From CAYNFH01 sp964396385 (lineage in GTDB: Bacteria > Armatimonadota > Chthonomonadetes > Chthonomonadales > CAJBBX01): a DNA stretch of 19,857 bases. Positions 1 through 6,294 of this stretch are shown here, in pieces (position 1 is the first letter of the stretch; each line of letters opens with the position of its first letter). The stretch covers positions 1 through 19,857 of the forward strand of contig CAYNFH010000120.1 in the NCBI GenBank assembly GCA_964396385.1, written 5' to 3'. Both the position numbers and the translations under genes were made by a program. A model generated the notes under the pieces. The model saw only the letters and a program-made list of their open reading frames with translations. It had not been told where the DNA came from and searched no databases.

Positions 1-365
1 GGTATGCGCCGCGCTATGCCTTCGAGATGTACGTGGACGGCGCGAAAGGAGTTGCCGGCCGCATCAACCTGCGGTGCGCCAATACGCGTAACATAGTGAC
101 CTATGCCGGGCATATCGGGTACGACGTTGCGCCGGAGCACCGAGGCCACCGTTACGCCGCGCGCTCCTGCCGGCTGCTGTTCCCGCTGGCGCGGCAGCAC
201 GGCCTGAACCCACTCTGGATCACCTGCAACCCGGACAACATCGCCTCCAGGCGCACCTGCGAGATTGCGGGCCTGGAGCTGGTCGAGATCGTGGACCTTC
301 CGCCGGACGGCGAGATGTACCGGCGGGGAGAGCGGCAGAAGTGCCGGTACAGGCTCTACCTATAG
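1..365 (+). CDS. GNAT-family N-acetyltransferase, 5'-truncated by the window edge
   Basis: The reading frame is open from base 3 to the TAG at 363-365, so the 5' end lies outside the window; the ATG at 27 is probably internal. The visible ~120 residues look like the C-terminal two thirds of a GNAT acetyltransferase, which moves an acetyl group from acetyl-CoA to an amine. The acetyl-CoA-binding motif A is recognisable as GHIGYDVAPEHRGHRYAA. It is followed by an asparagine/cysteine strand (WITCNPDN) and an S-R-R-T-C-E-x-A-G-L helix typical of motif B. The acceptor cannot be told from sequence; similar proteins are usually annotated only as predicted acetyltransferases. The next ORF starts 10 bases downstream on the same strand. 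Confident in the family, not in the substrate. Confidence 0.85.
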   Translation, partial: YAPRYAFEMYVDGAKGVAGRINLRCANTRNIVTYAGHIGYDVAPEHRGHRYAARSCRLLFPLARQHGLNPLWITCNPDNIASRRTCEIAGLELVEIVDLPPDGEMYRRGERQKCRYRLYL

Positions 366-375
366 GAAACGCGCC

Positions 376-591
376 ATGCGCCGGATTAACCGCAAGTCCA
401 CGCCGAGAGTGGTAGGGGGCGCGGTACAGAATTTGCACATCCTGCTGCACGAGCTGGGGCATCACCACGACCGGATCACCACCCGCTCTCGCCGGCGTGC
501 CAGCCGCGGCGAATCCTACGCGGAGCAGTACGCCCGCACGTACGAAGAGCGCATCTGGGCGGACTACCTGAGGCGGTTCCCGCTCTACTGA
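376..591 (+). CDS. Short zincin-like protein with HELGH motif, possibly a gene remnant
   Basis: This 71-aa ORF starts at ATG 376, with AGGAAA at 364-369 as a plausible ribosome-binding site, and ends in TGA. Residues 25-29 read H-E-L-G-H, the zinc-binding HExxH motif of metallopeptidases, and are followed by two more histidines and an aspartate. Downstream, E46-x2-A-x2-Y-A resembles the helix that carries the third zinc ligand in ImmA/IrrE-type proteins. Zincin domains normally need well over 100 residues and there is no room for an N-terminal half because the acetyltransferase ends 10 bases upstream. I read it as the preserved C-terminal part of a longer protein, or as a very compact one. 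Function unknown; calling it a protease would be inference from the motif alone. Confidence 0.55.
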   Translation: MRRINRKSTPRVVGGAVQNLHILLHELGHHHDRITTRSRRRASRGESYAEQYARTYEERIWADYLRRFPLY

Positions 592-594
592 GAG

Positions 595-1938
595 CTACGC
601 CTGAGCCTTCTCGATAACCTTCAGGCTGTCGCGGGCGATGTCGGAGAGATTGACCGTGTGGTAGCCGGCGACGCCGGTGTGCAAGGTGTCATGGATGACG
701 TCCACCCACCGGGCGGGCAGGGCGCGGCGGCCGTGGAGGATTCCCAGGATGGAGCCGGTAGTCGCGCCATTGCAGTCCGTATCGAAGCAGGGCTGAACCG
801 CGCGGCAGATCGTCTTCCCGTAATCGCCTTCACCCCACAACAGGCCGATCGCGACGATCATGGCGTTGGAGATAGTGTGGCACCAGTCGTGGGCACGGTT
901 CTCGTTCCACATCTCGTGCACCCGGTAGACCGCGGTGTCATAGTCTATCTCCAGGTCGTTCCACTCCAAAACGCTCTCCAGGTAGTCCGCCACGCGGCAT
1001 TTGGCCGGGATCTGCGCGAGGCCCGCTTCAATGATGGTCCGGACATCCTCGGTCACGAAGGCAGCGGCGGTCATGGCGGCGGCCCACATCTCCCCGTAGA
1101 TTCCGTTCTTCACGTGGGAGACGCAGGCGTCCCGCCAGGCAAACTCCGCGGCGCGCTCCGGGTTGCCCGCGGCAGCATAACCCCAGAAGTCCGCGCGGAT
1201 CTGCGCGCCTATCCACTCCCGGTACGGGTTGCGGAAGGAGGCGGAGGCCGGCGGCGGGATGAGGAGGCAGAAGTTGCGATACGCCACCCGCTCGGCGGTG
1301 CAGGTGTGCAGGATGGGGATGTCGCTCATCCAGAAGTTGGCTACCTGCTCCGACGTGAAGTCCGGCCCGTACCGCTGGAGGATGGCCAAGCCCGTGGTGG
1401 TGTAGTTGGTGTCGTCGTCCTCCGGCATCGAGTCGACCTGGTCCACGAACGTGGACCGCTCGGCCAGCCGGTACTTCTCGCGGACCTCCGCCGGAACGTT
1501 GGAGCGGAAGAAGTCCTGCAGCGGCCAGCGGTCCAGGTCCTTCAGATAGCCCCACATCCGCTCCCGCCTCCAGCCCTCCACGGGCTTGCCGAGCAGGCAG
1601 CCCACGCAGCGGCCGGTCCACGCGCCGAAGACCTTGTCCTCGAGCTGCGCGTCCGTAAGGGAAAGGGCCGGGAGGCGGGGACCGGTCTGCGGGCGCGCCA
1701 GGCGGATGCCGTGGAGATCCGAGGGCTCCTCGAACTTGTACTCCGAGCGGATAGGAAGGTGAATGGTCTGGTCCAGCAGAGCCTGAGCGGCGGGCTGGTT
1801 GGCGGGGTCCTCAAGGTCCAGCGACAGGACGCGGTCGAACTCTTCCTGGAGCACGCCGACCTCCCGGCCCTCCTCCTCGCACTGGCGCTTCTCGGTCTCG
1901 ATGTCGCTCTTGCTGAGGTAGAGCCAGGTGTGCTTCAA
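595..1938 (-). CDS. ADP-ribosylglycohydrolase-family protein
   Basis: This 447-aa protein resembles the ADP-ribosylglycohydrolase (PF03747) family, dinuclear-Mg enzymes that hydrolyse N- or O-glycosidic bonds to ADP-ribose or related ribosides. The N-terminal glycine-rich helix is GAWTGRCVGCLLGKPVEG (105-122). The first metal cluster is DDDTNYT (174-180), matching the family's D-D-T. The second is FDTDCNGATTGSILG (385-399), matching the D-x-D-(N/C)-G-A-T signature. The first ~95 residues are a less conserved extension. The start is TTG at 1938, chosen because GGAGG lies 5 bases upstream. It is convergent with the HELGH ORF (3-base gap). Family members outside characterised hydrolases often act on unknown nucleoside or sugar conjugates, so the substrate is open. 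Confidence 0.85.
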   Translation of the reverse strand: MKHTWLYLSKSDIETEKRQCEEEGREVGVLQEEFDRVLSLDLEDPANQPAAQALLDQTIHLPIRSEYKFEEPSDLHGIRLARPQTGPRLPALSLTDAQLEDKVFGAWTGRCVGCLLGKPVEGWRRERMWGYLKDLDRWPLQDFFRSNVPAEVREKYRLAERSTFVDQVDSMPEDDDTNYTTTGLAILQRYGPDFTSEQVANFWMSDIPILHTCTAERVAYRNFCLLIPPPASASFRNPYREWIGAQIRADFWGYAAAGNPERAAEFAWRDACVSHVKNGIYGEMWAAAMTAAAFVTEDVRTIIEAGLAQIPAKCRVADYLESVLEWNDLEIDYDTAVYRVHEMWNENRAHDWCHTISNAMIVAIGLLWGEGDYGKTICRAVQPCFDTDCNGATTGSILGILHGRRALPARWVDVIHDTLHTGVAGYHTVNLSDIARDSLKVIEKAQA

Positions 1939-1975
1939 GATTGCCTCCGAGAACCGCCGGCGTCAGCGTACTGCT

Positions 1976-2065
1976 GTCATCCCGAGCTTCGCGAGGGATC
2001 TGCTTTACGGTAGCTGCACGTACTCTGTCGGGGAAATGCAGAGTCCTTGCTGTCCTCGGAATGAC
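1976..2065. repeat. Imperfect inverted repeat of the GTCATyCCGAG...GGA(T/C)TCTG type
   Basis: Left arm 1976-2002 begins GTCATCCCGAGCTTCGCGAG and right arm 2039-2065 is its imperfect reverse complement, beginning CAGAGTCCTTGC and ending CGGAATGAC. The arms share the outer ~5 bases, CCGAG, AGG and the inner CTG, with a 36-base spacer. I recall closely similar GTCATTCCGAG...GAATCTG sequences dispersed in many bacterial genomes, so this is probably a copy of a mobile-type palindromic repeat. It fills most of the 193-base gap between the divergent genes at 1938 and 2132; nothing else is evident there. Confidence 0.6.
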
Positions 2066-2131
2066 CGGGCCGCTCCGTCACCCGTCAATGTTGCTAATTT
2101 CGCCGCGGACGGAGTAACCTGAATATACCCT

Positions 2132-3241
2132 ATGACCTCCCCAGCACCACCGCCGAAGGAGGCGGACCAGACGCTCGGCGCCTCCGGAGGGGTGGTGGCG
2201 CGCCGGTCCCGCCGCGCGCTTCGGCTTCATCCCCTACTGCTCGCCGGCCTGGTCGTCTTGCTGGCGGCCCTCTTGGGTGGCGGCGGCGCCTATATGTACT
2301 ATGAGCGGATCGTCCGGCCGAACGAGCTCCGCCGGGCGGGACCGCTGACGCTCTCGCGGCTGCTGCCGTCGGTGCCTCCCGAGACTATCCTTCCGCCCGC
2401 GACCGGCGACCAGAACGCCGCCTCCTACTATCTGGTTGCGCTGAACGAGTACGCGCACCGCCGGGTGCCCTACCTGAAGAACCGCCTGATAAACCCGGTT
2501 GGGCAGGAGCCGCCCATAAACGGGCAGGAGCTCGGTCTGCTATACGAGGGGGCGAAGCAGAGCAGGTGCGACCTGTACGAGAAGCAGAACGGCAAGCCAC
2601 GTTTCGTCTTCTACATCGAGCCGGGGCACAAGAAGTGGCCCATGCGGCCGGCCGTCAACCTGCTGGAGATCCGCCCCTACATCGTGCCGCTGCGAGCGGT
2701 CGCCCAGGCGGCGCTGAACTGGGGCAAGGTGCAGGAAAGCCACGGAAAGAAGGCGGATGGGGAGCGCGCTTACCAGGCGGTGGCCCGGCTCGGCTGCCAC
2801 CTGATGAGCCACCCCGAGGCTTCGAATGACCTCGAGCTGGGTATGGAGCTGGAGCTGAAGGCCACTCACTACCTGGAGAGCCTCTACTTCCACGAAGGCT
2901 CGGAGGATAAGCTGGCGCGGCTCCGCCGGTACCAGAACGCCGTGGCGGACATGCAGCGAGAGGAGCGCCACAAGTACGCGCAGCTTGACAATCGCGAGGC
3001 GGCAGTGGAAGTAACGCTGCACGACGCTGAGCCGCTCTGGCGGGTGGAAGGGGCCTTTGCGCTGGTCTCCGACCAGCACCTGGACGCCATGAGCCTGCTG
3101 GAGCAGCGGACCGTCCGGCACGCGCTGGCCCGTGCCCGGCACGATCCATCGGGATATGTCCGCGAGGCGGTGAAGTTCATGGTCGAGATGCCGGACCGCG
3201 ATTTCCGCGACCCCACCGCCCAGCCCGAGGAGCCGGACTAA
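2132..3241 (+). CDS. Membrane-anchored protein of unknown function
   Basis: I do not recognise this 369-aa protein. Residues 1-32 are proline- and arginine-rich (RRSRRALR just before the membrane). A single hydrophobic segment follows at about 33-56 with a G-G-G-G run. The remaining ~310 residues are soluble and helix-rich, with many charged residues. Positive charge before the segment predicts the N-terminus in the cytoplasm and the large domain outside. There is no signal-peptidase site, catalytic motif or repeat I can name. The C-terminus is acidic and proline-containing. No clear Shine-Dalgarno precedes ATG 2132. The rhamnosidase starts 22 bases downstream and may be co-transcribed, but functional linkage is not shown. 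Confidence 0.75.
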   Translation: MTSPAPPPKEADQTLGASGGVVARRSRRALRLHPLLLAGLVVLLAALLGGGGAYMYYERIVRPNELRRAGPLTLSRLLPSVPPETILPPATGDQNAASYYLVALNEYAHRRVPYLKNRLINPVGQEPPINGQELGLLYEGAKQSRCDLYEKQNGKPRFVFYIEPGHKKWPMRPAVNLLEIRPYIVPLRAVAQAALNWGKVQESHGKKADGERAYQAVARLGCHLMSHPEASNDLELGMELELKATHYLESLYFHEGSEDKLARLRRYQNAVADMQREERHKYAQLDNREAAVEVTLHDAEPLWRVEGAFALVSDQHLDAMSLLEQRTVRHALARARHDPSGYVREAVKFMVEMPDRDFRDPTAQPEEPD

Positions 3242-3248
3242 CGGCGGG

Positions 3249-3275
3249 GATGAGGGATGAAGGATGAAGGATGAA
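3249..3275 (+). repeat. GGATGAA tandem repeat spanning the rhamnosidase start
   Basis: Four near-perfect 7-base units (GGATGAG, GGATGAA, GGATGAA, GGATGAA) lie between the preceding stop codon and the first codons of the rhamnosidase. One unit supplies the GAGGG ribosome-binding sequence (3252-3256) and a later one supplies the ATG (3264). It looks like one arm of the tandem-unit hairpins found elsewhere in the window; no complementary arm is visible nearby. Confidence 0.7.
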
Positions 3276-6191
3276 TCCGGAGTCCTATGGCAAGCGAGAT
3301 GGATCTGGGATTCGGGGGAGGAGAATCCCTGGAACTACTATCTTTGCGCGCGGCGCACGTTCGAGGTACCGGCTGGCGCCGACCTGAGTGGGGCGCGGCT
3401 GCATATCACGGCGGATACGCGGTACCTGCTGTGGCTGGACGGGGAGCGGGTTGGATACGGGCCGGTTCGGGCCTGGCCGCAGCACTACCGGTACGACACA
3501 TACGAGCTGGCGGAGCGGCTGAAGCCGGGACGGAACACGCTCGCGGTGCTCGTGCTGCACTACGGGGTGGGCACCTTCCAGTCGCTGCCGACGCGGGCGG
3601 GGCTGCTGGCGCAGTTGGAATGGGACGGCCGGACGCAAGTCGCGACGGACTCCTCCTGGCGCGTGCGGGCGCACCCCGGCTACCGGCGTGCCGCGCCGCG
3701 CATCTCCTGCCAGCAGGGCTGGGTAGAGCTGTTCGACGCCTCCCCGGACTGCTGGGGCTGGGAGCAGCCCGAGTACGACGATTCCGGCTGGGAGCGCGCC
3801 ACGGAGGTGGGTACGGTCGGAATCGAGCCGTGGACGGAGCTGCAGCCCCGGGAGGTCCCCTTTCTTACTGAGGAGGCGGTCCTTCCTGCGGCAGTCCTCG
3901 AGGTCCGCCGCGTCCTCCCGCCGGATTCCCCCTGGTCCATCAACCTCCGAGGCAACCTCCTGCCCGGCTACCTGGACTCCAACGCTATGCCGATCTGCGG
4001 CCTGTTGGCCGCCCTGATGGTAAACAGCCGCCGAGTGGTGCGCCGCGCCTCCATCCGCGCCCCGGGCCCGCCGCACAACGCCGCGTCCCGGCTGCGGGTG
4101 AACGGGCAGGACGTGGAGGCCGTGAAGCGCGCGGCGCCGCCCTGGGACGGCGGCTGGACCTGGAGCTTTGACCTGCAGCCAGGCGAGAACCTGCTTCTGT
4201 GGGACGTGTCCGGCTGCTTCTTCGAGTGGGCCATCAACTTCGTGATGGAGGGGTCCACGCGCGGCTATGCCCCTCTGCAGGGCGCATCACGCATAACATA
4301 CGGGCCGTTCGACTCCCCAGACTACCCTGTCTTCCAGGCCATCTGGAACGCGGCGTCGCGCGCAGAACTGGAGCCGTATGCGGAGTATGCGCGGCCGGTC
4401 GGCCTCTCGGAGCAGGTGGCTAATCCGTTCCTCTCAGTGGCGTATGCGGAACCGCTGCCCGGCGCGCCTGCGGTCGAGAGTGAACCAGGTAAATGGGTAA
4501 ATGGGTGTACGGCCGGAGATACAGGGGCGGTGGCGATCCACCCCGATCCCGAGGATGCCGTGACGGAGCTGCTGCTGGATTTTGGGCGGATGACGGTCGG
4601 GTGGTGGGAGCTGGACCTGGAAGCGGAGGAGGGGACCTATATCACGCTGCTGGGCTTCGAATCGATGCAGGACGGAGCGCGGGACCTCCCCTGGGGCGTG
4701 AACAACGCGCTGCGGTACCGCTGCCGGGAGGGCCGGCAGACCTACCGGTCGGTCGTGCGGCGCGGATGCCGGTACCTGGCGGTGTCCGTGCGTCCCGCTG
4801 AGAACGCTGCCGAGCCGGTCCGGATCCACTCTGTTCGGACGGTGCTGAGCACCTATCCGGTGGAGGAGCGCGGCGCGTTCGAGTGCAGCGATCCGCTGCT
4901 GAACCGCATCTGGCAAATGGGCGCGTACACCACCCGCCTGTGCATGGAGGATACGTACGTAGACTGCCCTACATACGAGCAGACCTTCTGGGTTGGCGAT
5001 GCCCGCAACGCGGGCGCGGTGAATCACTACGCCTTTGGCGCATACGACCTGTCCCGCCGCTCGCTGCTTCTCGCGGCAGAATCGATGGAGCGATCGCCGG
5101 TAGTGGAGTCCCAGGTGCCCAGCGCGTGGAAGGAAACGCTCATCACATGGAGCCTGCTGTGGGTCCTGGCGTGTGAGGAGTACTGGCAGCTCACCGGCGA
5201 CCTGGACTTCGTGGAGCAGGTCTATCCCGCCGTCGCGGGGCAGGCGCAGGCCCTCGCGGAGCACGTGGGAGACGACGGGCTGCTCCGATACCCGGGCTAC
5301 CACCTGATGGACTGGGCTCCGATGGACAATCCGCCGGGCGCCGCGGTGACGCACGGCAACGCGTGGTATGTAGAAACCTTGCGCCGGCAGGCCGTCCTGG
5401 CGCGAGTGGTCGGCTGTGAGCAGGACGCACGACGGGCGGAAGAGCTGTCCCATAGGATCATCGCGGCGATGAATGCGCTCCTATGGGACAATCGGCGGAA
5501 GGCGTACAGGGACTGCCTCCATGGGGACGGCAGGCACAGCGAGGTCTTCAGCGAGCAGACGCAGATCGCGGCGCTGCTGTGCCTCTGCGCGCCCCCTGAG
5601 CGGGATGCCATTGTGGCTTCGTACATCGGCAAACCGCAGGAATGGATGCTGCGCGTGGGCAGCCCCTTTACGCTGTTCTTCGCCTTCGAGGCGCTGGCAA
5701 GGCTCGGCCGGTACGAGGAGATCCTCGCCATCACGCGGGAGCGCTGGGGCTTCATGCTGGAGCGAGGAGCAACCACTTGCTGGGAGACGTTCCCCGGTTG
5801 GGAGCCGGACGGCCGGTGGACCCGCAGCCACTGCCATGCCTGGAGCACCGGTCCCACCTACTTCCTGAGCCGGTACCAGCTCGGCGTCGCCCCGCTGGAG
5901 CCGGGCTTTACGCCGGCCCTGATCGCGCCGCAGCCGGCCGGCCTCTCCTGGGCGCGCGGACGCGTTCCCACCCCTCACGGTGAGATCCACGTCTCATGGC
6001 GTGATGAGGCAAAGATGTTCTTGCTGGAAGCAGCCCTGCCCCCGGGCGTCTCCGCTCTCGTGCGGGCGCCAATTCCGGCAGAACCGGGGCGCCTGGAGCT
6101 AGTTGGAGAGTGTGAGCGCGCCGGGACGGCAGAGCACCCGGAGGTCAGGGTCTCGCCGGGCGCAGCAGTTACGCTGAGAATTCGCCGATAA
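3264..6191 (+). CDS. Alpha-L-rhamnosidase, GH78 family, RhaB type
   Basis: This 975-aa glycoside hydrolase should release terminal alpha-L-rhamnose from polysaccharides or glycosides by the inverting mechanism of GH78. The N-terminal ~350 residues look like beta-sandwich domains (W-x-W-D near the start, LRVNG). The catalytic (alpha/alpha)6 barrel carries DCPTYEQTFWVGDAR at 567-581, giving D567, E572 and D579. C-W-E-T-F places the conserved glutamate at E841, followed by SHCHAWSTGP. These four positions equal the numbering I recall for Bacillus sp. GL1 RhaB (from memory). A C-terminal beta domain follows. No signal peptide is seen, so it is probably cytoplasmic. The start ATG lies in a GGATGAA repeat. 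Residues 409-416 (GKWVNGCT) are encoded by half of a repeat found in intergenic regions of the window. Confidence 0.92.
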   Translation: MKDESGVLWQARWIWDSGEENPWNYYLCARRTFEVPAGADLSGARLHITADTRYLLWLDGERVGYGPVRAWPQHYRYDTYELAERLKPGRNTLAVLVLHYGVGTFQSLPTRAGLLAQLEWDGRTQVATDSSWRVRAHPGYRRAAPRISCQQGWVELFDASPDCWGWEQPEYDDSGWERATEVGTVGIEPWTELQPREVPFLTEEAVLPAAVLEVRRVLPPDSPWSINLRGNLLPGYLDSNAMPICGLLAALMVNSRRVVRRASIRAPGPPHNAASRLRVNGQDVEAVKRAAPPWDGGWTWSFDLQPGENLLLWDVSGCFFEWAINFVMEGSTRGYAPLQGASRITYGPFDSPDYPVFQAIWNAASRAELEPYAEYARPVGLSEQVANPFLSVAYAEPLPGAPAVESEPGKWVNGCTAGDTGAVAIHPDPEDAVTELLLDFGRMTVGWWELDLEAEEGTYITLLGFESMQDGARDLPWGVNNALRYRCREGRQTYRSVVRRGCRYLAVSVRPAENAAEPVRIHSVRTVLSTYPVEERGAFECSDPLLNRIWQMGAYTTRLCMEDTYVDCPTYEQTFWVGDARNAGAVNHYAFGAYDLSRRSLLLAAESMERSPVVESQVPSAWKETLITWSLLWVLACEEYWQLTGDLDFVEQVYPAVAGQAQALAEHVGDDGLLRYPGYHLMDWAPMDNPPGAAVTHGNAWYVETLRRQAVLARVVGCEQDARRAEELSHRIIAAMNALLWDNRRKAYRDCLHGDGRHSEVFSEQTQIAALLCLCAPPERDAIVASYIGKPQEWMLRVGSPFTLFFAFEALARLGRYEEILAITRERWGFMLERGATTCWETFPGWEPDGRWTRSHCHAWSTGPTYFLSRYQLGVAPLEPGFTPALIAPQPAGLSWARGRVPTPHGEIHVSWRDEAKMFLLEAALPPGVSALVRAPIPAEPGRLELVGECERAGTAEHPEVRVSPGAAVTLRIRR
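4488..4524 (+). repeat. Half of a GGTAAATG-type palindromic repeat inside the rhamnosidase gene
   Basis: GGTAAATGGGTAAATGGGTG at 4488-4507, followed by TACGGCCGGAGATACA, matches the left arm and loop of the intergenic elements at 10752-10822 and 17580-17649. The right arm is essentially missing and the loop is shortened. The insert stays in frame and encodes G-K-W-V-N-G-C-T. Confidence 0.75.
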
Positions 6192-6294
6192 TAGTACCGG
6201 CCCATTTCCTCCCCGAACGTGGCAGGATTCCGGGCAGGCGGGCGATAACGTCAGTTGGGCTGCGCTTCCCAGTAGGTTTTCCAGGAGATACTCC

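Noticed and set aside
658..2013. 451-aa plus-strand ORF
   Set aside because: It is a shadow of the ADP-ribosylglycohydrolase gene on the opposite strand; low-complexity composition and no family resemblance.
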